Shown here: in pieces, positions 9,301 to 15,990 of the stretch
Layout of the letters: each line of letters starts with the position of its first letter
How positions within the stretch are numbered: the stretch's first letter is position 1
Assembly: GCF_008000895.1 (NCBI RefSeq)
Contig: NZ_CP042823.1
Coordinates: 1,801,001 to 1,865,000 of the forward strand
Length of the DNA stretch: 64,000 bases
DNA from: Methylobacterium sp. WL1
GTDB taxonomy: Bacteria; Pseudomonadota; Alphaproteobacteria; Rhizobiales; Beijerinckiaceae
Reading direction: 5' to 3'
Program-made: the position numbers and the translations under genes
The notes under the pieces: model-generated
What the model saw: only the letters and a program-made list of their open reading frames with translations
The model's database searches: none
What the model was told of the DNA's origin: nothing

Positions 9301-10162
9301 CCACCTGCCCGAGGGGCGCTACTTCCACGTCTCCCGGCAGACGGCGATCGCCGCCGCCCTCGCCAAGGCGTTCCGCCCGGACCTGGTGACGGCGGCCGGA
9401 CGCTACGTGGGCTCCGTGCAGGGGCTCCTGTGGAACAGGGCCGGGTTCACGGCCCCGGCGCATCGCGAGCTCGACCGCATCGCGGTGCGGCTTCCGGGCG
9501 ATGTCGAGGCCGTCGAGCGGATCATGATCGACCTCGAGCCGGAGATTGCGGCGCATGCCGCGGACATGCACCGGCGCCTCCTGGCCTACGCTCGGCAGGA
9601 GGGGTTGGACCCGGATGTCGCCTGCGGCGTCGTCGATGTCGGATACTCGGCCACGATCCAGCGGATGATGCAGACGGCGCTCGGCCGGCCGTTGACCGGG
9701 TTCTACCTGGCGGCCCTGGACAAGGCGAACGCCGTCGCGGCGGAGGGCGGGTCCGCCTTCGGGTGCCTGTGCGAGAACGTCGCGACCTTGACCGCGTCGA
9801 TGCCCGCGCTGAACCACTCCCTCTCCGTCGAAGCCTTCCTGACCGCAGCTCATGGACAGGTGATCGGCTATGACACGGCGGGCGATCGGATCGAGCCGCT
9901 GTTCAAGGCGGATCCGCGGACGCCGGAGGAGCACGCCATCTTGGCCGAGCTGCATGCCGGCGCCGAGCAGTACCTGATCGAGACCCTCGACCTCTACGGG
10001 CCGGAGCTGCTGCGAGCCGAGATCCCCCTGATGGCACCGCAGGAACTCTTGCGCATGCTGATGGAAGGCCAGATCGCGACGCCCTCGGAACCGATCAGGA
10101 AGCTCGGCGTCGAGGACGATTTCTGCGGCTTCCCGCTCCACAAGGTCTACGCGGCGGTGTAG
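6377..10162 (+). CDS. Repeat-containing RgpF/HAD surface-glycan protein
   Basis: A 1261-residue multidomain protein. Residues 30-385 are four tandem copies of an 89-residue unit, each with two half-modules of the form LFD..WY....DV....NPLLHYL..G..EGR. From about 395 comes an RgpF-like domain (rhamnan synthesis F family; IVVVVHAFYVDVFEELLPHL, ENRGRNFGPLV, VLHVHTKKS). From about 665 there is a HAD-type domain (DLVSFDLFDTLVSRP, later MTDTYYEE and HVGDNEHSDIQ), and a C-terminal part from about 905 (YFLAREGDVLVRIYRLI) like the COG5610 predicted hydrolases. No signal peptide or membrane helix is evident. It probably assembles or modifies a rhamnan-like or branched-deoxyhexose polymer; the exact reaction is unknown. 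Confidence 0.8.
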   Translation: MGRRNALRWVLHDLLGVIRHRDAERRLASSELFDAAWYRATQVPGLRSDQVARHYLQEGAARGLSPSPLFDGPWYLATNPDVAVAGLNPLLHYLDSGRAEGRPICPVADLEAVARIAASELFDAAWYRVTQAPGVAPDQAARHYLQEGGARGLSPGPLFDGPWYLRNNPDVAAAGLNPLLHYLDSGSAEGRLTCPVADPEAFARIAGSNLFDAEWYSATQAPGVVPGHAARHYLQEGAARGLSPGPLFDGPWYLKTNTDVADAGQNPLLHYLNDGRTEGRPICPFADPEALARVEGSDLFDADWYRAIHVPDLSPSLAARHYLREGAASGMNPGPLFDGEWYLGNNADVAEAGANPFLHYLVSGRTEGRPIRLAVARDAGANRIETRPIVLRESTPARIVVVVHAFYVDVFEELLPHLVRGIPRFDLLVSTDQPDKKAALEAAAVRTGLAGRCRVELVENRGRNFGPLVTVFAPDILRYDYVLHVHTKKSLFSGAEQTRWRDEIYRALFANGACARLAVALLDEDPRIGLFFPETSKHIVYWAHTWLANIGAGYGLLDRLGLRYDGFDEYLDYPVGGMFWARVDALRPLLTAGLTPQDFPEEHGQTDGTLAHAIERVVPIVCRSQGYDAVCFDYESGLARTNSSARNWHQYSARTQDQALQALRDADLVSFDLFDTLVSRPARRPDAVLKLVEHRISSEAGRPIPLFAERRAAENRVRARKYHQSDVNLSEIYAELAASGPIPGDVVARAHALEKRIDLAALRPRTEVIAILEAAHALGKRIVLMTDTYYEEADIRAILNGAGIADRFAALYVSNAVGARKDRGDLWRHVEEAEAVPRARWLHVGDNEHSDIQAACDRRIPYLHVAHPAKILAQSGFVRDEGDLARTWPADLVVGHAMLKLGRNPFLGRAAAPYLSLGSSREIGYAVFGPLMLVFMSWLIRHEGLARVERLYFLAREGDVLVRIYRLIRERYGWDHLPEGRYFHVSRQTAIAAALAKAFRPDLVTAAGRYVGSVQGLLWNRAGFTAPAHRELDRIAVRLPGDVEAVERIMIDLEPEIAAHAADMHRRLLAYARQEGLDPDVACGVVDVGYSATIQRMMQTALGRPLTGFYLAALDKANAVAAEGGSAFGCLCENVATLTASMPALNHSLSVEAFLTAAHGQVIGYDTAGDRIEPLFKADPRTPEEHAILAELHAGAEQYLIETLDLYGPELLRAEIPLMAPQELLRMLMEGQIATPSEPIRKLGVEDDFCGFPLHKVYAAV
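6464..7531 (+). repeat. Four in-frame tandem repeats of 267 bp
   Basis: Four consecutive 267-bp units (starting near 6464, 6731, 6998 and 7265) encode the 89-residue modules of the RgpF/HAD protein. Copies 1-3 are close at both DNA and protein level. Copy 4 is more diverged (AIHVPDLSPSL in place of ATQAPGV...), as expected for older or selected copies at the array edge. The unit length is a multiple of three, so copy-number change would keep the frame. Confidence 0.9.
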
Positions 10163-10189
10163 CTGCGGCAGCCTGCCGGCCGGGGCCGC

Positions 10190-11959
10190 TCAGAATGCGG
10201 CGAGCGCTTGCAGGATCGCCGCGGGCGAGGCCGCGTAATCCGCGTGCATCGGGTGAAGCCCCTCCGTCTGCACGGCGTGGCCGCGGACGAACAGGAGTTT
10301 CGCCCCACTCGACTCGATCAGGCTGGTGAAGCCCCGGAAATAGAAGGCCGGGTTGTCGTGGGTCAGGGCGATGACCTTCGCGCCGGGGCGGCAGAACAGG
10401 CAATTGATCAGGGCGGAACTCGCCGACCCGACGACGATGTCGGCCGCGTGATAGATCTCGACCTGCTCGGCGAAGGTGTAATGTTCGGGCTGGATGACTT
10501 CGAAGCCGTGAGGCTGCAGGGCGTCCGCGATCTCCGCTTCGTTGACCAACCGACGCTGTGTGAAACCGCGCCGGGACAGGAGGATCCGCCGCCCCGTCCG
10601 CCGCAGGTCGCCGCCGTTCGCGGCGAGCCGCTCAAGGATCTTGCCCCGCATGGCGGCTAGCACGTCATTCGGCCAGATCGCGTCGTAGGTCGGCAGGCCC
10701 GGCCGCGTGTCGAAGGGATAGAAGGTCGGCACCGGGGCGAGGCCCAGTTCCCGAAAGCGGGTCGCCACCGGCGGCAGGACCTGCACCGGGCGGTCGCGCT
10801 CGTCCATCAACGCGATGATCTGCCGGTGGGAGTCCGGCATCTGGTCGTCGATGCAGAGCGGCAGGCCCGCCGGGCAGGTGGGATCGTTGAACCACAGCAT
10901 CCGGGGCGCGAATTCGAGCAGCCAGTGTCCGTATTGCCGGCTCTGGAAGCCGAACAGCATCAGGCCGGCGTCGATCTCCTGGATCTCGGCGGGCGCCTCG
11001 ACCAGAGCGCGCCCGGGCCCCCAGACGGCCAGCATGATCTGGCCGGGATTGACCCCGTCCTTGATGTCGGCGAGGCCGCTGAGCGGATGGGCCGCCAGAT
11101 CGTAGATCAGGCGCGGTCCGTGCAGAACAACGTTGCTACGCGGGAAGGTCAAGCAGTCCTTGAACAGCGCGACGTATTGCGGGGGGGCATTGAGCGATCC
11201 CGCCCGGGAGGTCAGCGCGATCGAGCCCCCGAGGAATTTCACCTCGGGCTCGGCGATGGTGCGGCCAGTTAGCAGCTCGCGATATCGCCCGTGCCCGGCC
11301 TCGGCGGCCTGTCGCGCCGAGACGATGTCGTAGATGCCGATGGGGCGGAAACCGGCGATCGCCCGCGTGCTCTCGTGCAAAGCCGCGGCCTCTTCGTAGT
11401 GGCCCGCCTCCGCCAAGGCGTTCATCTGCAGGATGCGCAGGTTCCGGATCTTGGCGCTGAGGCTGTGACCGTCCCCGGTCGAGAGGCCGGCATCGCCGCT
11501 GTTGAGCGCGAAAGCCAGGCGGTAGCACTGGACGGCGGGTTCGGCTCGGCCGCGGCACTCGTGATCCCAACCGACCTGCAGCAGCGTCCTGGCGGCCTCG
11601 CGCAGGGCCGCCTCCGTCTCTCCGCGGCTCCTGATCTCGGCGATGAACGCCGCCGCGTCGTCCCAGCGTTCGTGCTCGACGAAGTCGCGCAGGCGCGCCG
11701 TCGCGGCGATCATGCGCCAGCGTTGAGGGTCCCGCAGGTCGATCGAGGCGGCGAGCTCGTAGGTGCGCGCCGCGTCCCCGAACCGCGCGCCGCCTTCGAG
11801 CCGGAATCCAAGGGCCTCAAGGTGCCGCACGGTCGCGGCCGTGCGCGCCGCTGAGGGCGGCTCCGCGCTGAGCAGGGCGGCCAGCGTCTCGAGCTTGGTC
11901 GTGGCATTGCCGCTGTCGATCGACCGGATCAGGTCGATGAAGGTCGCCGTCGGCCGCAT
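10190..11959 (-). CDS. GT61-family glycosyltransferase
   Basis: A 589-residue protein with an N-terminal helical region of about 250 residues, followed by a GT61 (DUF563) domain. Recognisable parts are LMLFGFQSRQYGHWLLEF, TGRRILLSRRGFTQRRLVN near residue 455, and the nucleotide-sugar site around ADIVVGSASSALINCLFC. It is closely related in layout to the gene at 11987 and to the first 600 residues of the gene at 15991, so the locus holds three paralogues. It is the last gene of a minus-strand operon beginning at 15677 and converges on the RgpF/HAD gene with 27 bp between stops. Sugar specificity is unknown. Confidence 0.85.
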   Translation of the reverse strand: MRPTATFIDLIRSIDSGNATTKLETLAALLSAEPPSAARTAATVRHLEALGFRLEGGARFGDAARTYELAASIDLRDPQRWRMIAATARLRDFVEHERWDDAAAFIAEIRSRGETEAALREAARTLLQVGWDHECRGRAEPAVQCYRLAFALNSGDAGLSTGDGHSLSAKIRNLRILQMNALAEAGHYEEAAALHESTRAIAGFRPIGIYDIVSARQAAEAGHGRYRELLTGRTIAEPEVKFLGGSIALTSRAGSLNAPPQYVALFKDCLTFPRSNVVLHGPRLIYDLAAHPLSGLADIKDGVNPGQIMLAVWGPGRALVEAPAEIQEIDAGLMLFGFQSRQYGHWLLEFAPRMLWFNDPTCPAGLPLCIDDQMPDSHRQIIALMDERDRPVQVLPPVATRFRELGLAPVPTFYPFDTRPGLPTYDAIWPNDVLAAMRGKILERLAANGGDLRRTGRRILLSRRGFTQRRLVNEAEIADALQPHGFEVIQPEHYTFAEQVEIYHAADIVVGSASSALINCLFCRPGAKVIALTHDNPAFYFRGFTSLIESSGAKLLFVRGHAVQTEGLHPMHADYAASPAAILQALAAF

Positions 11960-11986
11960 GGCGCTCCCGTCTCCAGAACCTGAGAG

Positions 11987-13759
11987 CTACGGGCCGACGC
12001 CCACGCTTTCCAGGCCGCGCAGGACCTGTCCGGGTGTGACCGTGTAATTGGCGTGGAACGGATGCGCGTTCTCGCCCGCGACCGTCGTGCCGCGAATGAA
12101 GAGCACCTTCGCGCCGCTCGATTCGATCATGCTGGTGTAGCCGCGGAAGTTGAACGACCGGTTCTCGTGGATCAGCGCGACGACGCGGGCGTTGTCGTTG
12201 CAGAAGATGCAGTTGGTCAGGGCCGAGCTTGCCGAGCCGACGATCACGTCGGCCGCGTGATACAGCGCGATCTGCTCGACGAACGACAGCTTCTCCGGAT
12301 ACACGACCTCGAATCCGTGGCGCGCCAGGGCGCCGGCGATCTCCGTCTCGTTGACGAGCTGGCGCTGCGTGAAGCCCTTCCGCGACAGGAAGATCCGCCG
12401 CCCGGTGGAACGCACGTCCACGCCGCGCGCCGCGAGCTTGTCGAGCACCGCGCGCCGCATGCCTCCCAGGACATCCTTCGGCCAGACCGCGTCGTAGACC
12501 GGCAGGCCCGGACGCGCGTCGAACGGAAAGAAGGTCGGGACCGGGGCGACCCCGAGTTCCTCGAAGCGGACAGCCCGTGCCGGCAGAGGCAGGATCGGCC
12601 TGTTGCGCTCGTCGAGCAGCTCCACGATCTGCCGGTGCGTCTCGGGCATGTGGTCGTCGATGCAGATCGGGAAGCCCGCGGGGCAGGCGGGATCGTTAAA
12701 GCACAGCATCCGCGGCACGAACTCGAGCAGCCAATGGCCGTAGTTCTTGCTCTGGAGCCCGAACATCATCAGGCCGGCATCCAGGGTTTGCGCCTCGGCC
12801 GGCTCCTCGACCAGGGCGCGCCCGGCCCCGTAGACGGCCGTCATGATCTGATCGGAGTTCTTCCCGTCCTTGATGTCCGCGACGCCGCTGTCCGGGTGCG
12901 CGGCGAGGTCGTAGATCAGGCGATTGCCCTGGAGCACGATGTTGCTGCGCGGGAAGGTCAGGCAGTCCTTGAACCGGGCGACGTATTGCGGCGGGGCGTC
13001 CAGGGTGCCGCAGGTCGAGGTCAGCGCCACTGGGCCTGCGAGGAAGCGGATCTCCGGCTCCGCGATCCGGCGGGGGCCGATAAGCTCGCGATAGTCGCCC
13101 TCCCCCGCGGCGGCGGCTTGGCGGGCGGAGACGATGTCGTAGATCCGCACCGGCCCGAGCCCGAGGGTCGTGCGCGTGCGTTCGTGCAGCGCCTGCGCCT
13201 CCTCGTGCCGCCCCTCTTCGGCCAGCGTGGTCATCTGCAGGCTGCGCAGGTTTCGGATCTTGCGCTCCAGCGTGTCGCCGTCGATCGTGAGCGCAGGGCC
13301 GCCCAGGATGTCCCGCGCGATCCGCGCCAGCAGGTAGCAGCGCACCGCGCTCTCGGCTTCCCCGGCGAGCTCGTAATCCCAGGCGATCTGGACCAGCGAC
13401 GGATCGTTCGGCCCACGGTCCCCTGCTGCGGCCTTGGCTTGGCGCAGCTCCTCCAGGAGGCTCTCCACGCCGTCGAAGGCCTGCCGGCGGCAGCAAGCGA
13501 CGATGCCCGTCCGGATGGCGGCCAGATTGTAATGAGCAGCGTGGGACCGCGAGGTCCGGGCCGCCAGCCCGTAGGCGCGGGCGGCCAGATCGAAGCTGTC
13601 CTCACCCTGGAACCGGAAGCCTAGGGTCGCGAGGTGCTGCGCGGCGGTCTCGGCCCGGCCTTCCGCTACGGAGGCGAGGGCGCATTCGATCGTGTCGAGG
13701 GCGGCGGTCCCGTTCGCGCGATTGGCCTGCGACAGGGTCTGGCGAAAGTCGTCCTGCAT
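11987..13759 (-). CDS. GT61-family glycosyltransferase (paralogue 2)
   Basis: A 590-residue GT61 protein starting MQDDFRQTLSQANR at ATG 13759. The frame is open further upstream into the aminotransferase region, but that extension has no family resemblance and is rejected. The catalytic half shows GLQSKNYGHWLLEFVPRML, TGRRIFLSRKGFTQRQLVN and HAADVIVGSASSALTNC. It differs from paralogue 1 mainly in the helical N-terminal half, which may bind a different acceptor or partner. It sits 38 bp after the aminotransferase gene and 27 bp before paralogue 1, so all are probably co-transcribed. Confidence 0.86.
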   Translation of the reverse strand: MQDDFRQTLSQANRANGTAALDTIECALASVAEGRAETAAQHLATLGFRFQGEDSFDLAARAYGLAARTSRSHAAHYNLAAIRTGIVACCRRQAFDGVESLLEELRQAKAAAGDRGPNDPSLVQIAWDYELAGEAESAVRCYLLARIARDILGGPALTIDGDTLERKIRNLRSLQMTTLAEEGRHEEAQALHERTRTTLGLGPVRIYDIVSARQAAAAGEGDYRELIGPRRIAEPEIRFLAGPVALTSTCGTLDAPPQYVARFKDCLTFPRSNIVLQGNRLIYDLAAHPDSGVADIKDGKNSDQIMTAVYGAGRALVEEPAEAQTLDAGLMMFGLQSKNYGHWLLEFVPRMLCFNDPACPAGFPICIDDHMPETHRQIVELLDERNRPILPLPARAVRFEELGVAPVPTFFPFDARPGLPVYDAVWPKDVLGGMRRAVLDKLAARGVDVRSTGRRIFLSRKGFTQRQLVNETEIAGALARHGFEVVYPEKLSFVEQIALYHAADVIVGSASSALTNCIFCNDNARVVALIHENRSFNFRGYTSMIESSGAKVLFIRGTTVAGENAHPFHANYTVTPGQVLRGLESVGVGP

Positions 13760-13797
13760 CGTCACCGACCGTTCCCCTTCGCGATACGCGAGCCCCC

Positions 13798-14907
13798 TCA
13801 GCGGGCTGCCAGCGCCCGCTCCACGCAGCCGCAGACCTCCGCGATCTGCTCCCGGGTGATCGCCGGGAAGAACGGCAGCCCGATGGCGCCGGCGGCGGCA
13901 TGCTCGGTCCGCGCCAGACCGTCGTGCCGGCAGGTGGCGAAGGCGGGATGTGCCTGGCAGCCGGTGCCGTACCAGCGCCGCCACTGGATCCCGGCGGCGT
14001 CGAAGCCGTCCGTCACCGCCTTGGCGGCGGCGGGCTCGAACAGCGCGTTGACCGTCATGGTCAGCCACTGAGCTCCGAAGCCGGGCTGCATCCGCACCCC
14101 GATCCGGTCAAAACCCTCGACATAGGCCAGGGACGCCTCGCGCAACTGTCGGATGCGCGCCTCCAGGCCGTCGAACACCGCAAGGCCGACGGCGGCTGCG
14201 TATTCGGAGATCCGGTAATTGCCGCCGCGCACCTCCGAGACCCGGCTGGTCGTCGTGAAGCCGAACCCGGTCATCGCGGTGGTCTGCTCCACCAAGGCTG
14301 TGTCGGTGGTGAGGATCGCGCCACCCTCCCCGATCCCGAGCGCCTTGGTGGCGTGCAGGCTGACGCAGATCGGCTGCGCGCCGACCCGGCGCAGGTTGAG
14401 CGTGGCCGCGGCGGCGTCGAACACCACCGGGATCCCGTGGGTCGCTTCGAACGCCTCCCAGGCGGCGATATCGATCGGCGCCCCGAACGGGCTGACCACC
14501 ACGACGGCCGCGACATCCCCCTCCGCCATCGCGAGCGCCCGCTCGGCGATGGCGGGCGTCAGCGACAGGGTCTCGGGATCCACGTCGGCGAAGAACGGCT
14601 CCAGGCCGACATTCACCGCCGCATGCGCGGTGGCTACGAAGGTGTAGCCGGGCATCAGGCAGAGCCGGCCGGACCGGCCCGCAATGCGGTAGCGCAGGGC
14701 GAGCTCGATGGCGCTGGTGCCGTTGCCGGTGATCGTCGCGGCGACCGGCGCACCATCGGCGCGCTCCGAGACGAAGGCGCAGAGCTTGGCCGTGAATTCG
14801 CGCGAGAGCGGCCCGTAATTGCTGTAGGTGTGCGTCTGATCGATCCGGCGGAGATACGGGACGATCGCGTCCGTCTCCGGCAGGCTGGGAATGAGCACGG
14901 GGATCAT
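13798..14907 (-). CDS. DegT/DnrJ/EryC1/StrS aminotransferase
   Basis: A 369-residue PLP-dependent sugar aminotransferase. The cofactor phosphate region appears as ITGNGTSAIELAL, the aspartate as VVFDAAAATLN, and the Schiff-base lysine in SLHATKALGIGEGG near residue 186. It should transfer an amino group to a keto sugar nucleotide, as PglE/PerA-type enzymes do. The neighbouring NeuD/PglD-like acyltransferase gene, transcribed just before it, suggests that the new amine is then acylated. No 4,6-dehydratase of the PglF kind lies in this operon, so the keto substrate must come from another gene, possibly rfbG or one outside the window. Confidence 0.88.
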   Translation of the reverse strand: MIPVLIPSLPETDAIVPYLRRIDQTHTYSNYGPLSREFTAKLCAFVSERADGAPVAATITGNGTSAIELALRYRIAGRSGRLCLMPGYTFVATAHAAVNVGLEPFFADVDPETLSLTPAIAERALAMAEGDVAAVVVVSPFGAPIDIAAWEAFEATHGIPVVFDAAAATLNLRRVGAQPICVSLHATKALGIGEGGAILTTDTALVEQTTAMTGFGFTTTSRVSEVRGGNYRISEYAAAVGLAVFDGLEARIRQLREASLAYVEGFDRIGVRMQPGFGAQWLTMTVNALFEPAAAKAVTDGFDAAGIQWRRWYGTGCQAHPAFATCRHDGLARTEHAAAGAIGLPFFPAITREQIAEVCGCVERALAAR

Positions 14908-15017
14908 CGTCGAGACACGTCCTGGCTGTCGGTCGCCACCATCCTATCCGCACGCCCGGTGACGGCGCCCGCTATACATGGCTGGGTGCGGCCGCGGAAG
15001 GCGGCGACCGCCGCCTC

Positions 15018-15677
15018 TCAGGCGCGCCGCGGTGGTCGGGCCGGCAAGGCGCGTGCGGGATTGCCGAACACCGTCTGGCCCGGCGCCACGTTCCGGATCA
15101 CCACGGCCCCGGCCCCGACCAGGGCATGCGCGCCGATCCGGATCTTCGGGATCACGCAGGCGCCCGTACCGAGGAACGCCCCCTCCCCGACCTGGACATG
15201 CCCGGCCAAGTGGACGCCGGGGCTCAGCGTCGCGAAATCCTCCAGCACGTCGTCATGGGCGACGGTGCAGCCCGGATTGACCAGCACGTGGTCGCCGATC
15301 TGCGCATCCGCCGTGATCGAGGAATGGCCGAGGATCACCGCGCCCGAGCCGATGCGGCTGCTCGCACCGATCAGCGCCCCGGGATCGATGATCGTGGCGA
15401 AGCGCGCGCCGATCTCCGCGCGCAGATGCGCCACCGCCCGGGCCCGGGGACCGGGCTCGCCGAGGGCCACGACGAAGCGGAGGCTGTCGTCTCCCGCGAA
15501 TGTGCGGACATCCCGGACAACCGGCGTTCCGCGGAAGGTCTCCGGCGCATCGATGCCGGGATCGACGATGCTCGCCTGCAGCTCGATCGCGGTCTCGTGC
15601 GCGTTCAGGCGCTTCAGGGCATCGACGATCTCGCGGGCGAGGGCGCCCGCTCCGTAGAGGACGAGGCGGACCGTCAT
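15018..15677 (-). CDS. NeuD/PglD-family sugar O/N-acyltransferase
   Basis: A 219-residue acetyltransferase of the sialic-acid NeuD/PglD type. The N-terminus is a small Rossmann-like sugar-nucleotide binding domain (LVLYGAGALAREIVDALK). The C-terminal half is a left-handed beta-helix of hexapeptide repeats, with the likely catalytic histidine in NPGCTVAHDD near residue 138. It would acylate an amino sugar nucleotide using acetyl-CoA. It is the promoter-proximal gene of the minus-strand operon, ahead of the DegT aminotransferase, and this pairing is typical for making N-acylated 4-amino-4,6-dideoxy sugars. Confidence 0.85.
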   Translation of the reverse strand: MTVRLVLYGAGALAREIVDALKRLNAHETAIELQASIVDPGIDAPETFRGTPVVRDVRTFAGDDSLRFVVALGEPGPRARAVAHLRAEIGARFATIIDPGALIGASSRIGSGAVILGHSSITADAQIGDHVLVNPGCTVAHDDVLEDFATLSPGVHLAGHVQVGEGAFLGTGACVIPKIRIGAHALVGAGAVVIRNVAPGQTVFGNPARALPARPPRRA

Positions 15678-15990
15678 CGCGCCGTTTGCCGTAACCGGCT
15701 CCGGCTCGGCGCTGGCGGCTGCCTGCCGCTCGGGCGAACGTCCATGCGCGGGGTTCCCTGCCTATCGGGAGCCCTGCCCTACACGAGTCCCCGCGGGCTC
15801 TCCAGGGGCGAGGCTTCGGATCGCTCATCGGGCTCGGCCGGCGTGGCGGCGGCGGTGGATCGTTGGTTCGAGTCTCACGGAAACCGGGATGCCTCGTCAC
15901 GCTGCCTCCGTTCCAGTACACCGCCGCCATGGGCGCGCGGCATGATCGAACGCGCCGACGCGCGCGGACGGGCAGGATGTTGAGACCGAC
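15678..15990. other. Divergent intergenic region
   Basis: 313 bp between the acyltransferase operon (leftward) and the fused GT61 gene (rightward). Promoters for both must lie here, but I see no clear -35/-10 pair. A GGTTCGAGTC string near 15870 resembles a tRNA T-arm but lacks the other arms. Confidence 0.5.

Noticed and set aside
7325..10141. 938-codon antisense frame under the RgpF/HAD gene
   Set aside because: The composition is that of the reverse complement of a GC-rich gene; the plus strand carries clear RgpF and HAD motifs.
13760..14068. N-terminal extension of the second GT61 gene
   Set aside because: The extra ~100 codons are antisense-like Arg-rich sequence over the aminotransferase gene; its paralogues start at the position of ATG 13759.
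15860..15890. tRNA-like T-arm string GGTTCGAGTC
   Set aside because: No matching acceptor, D or anticodon arm can be formed around it.
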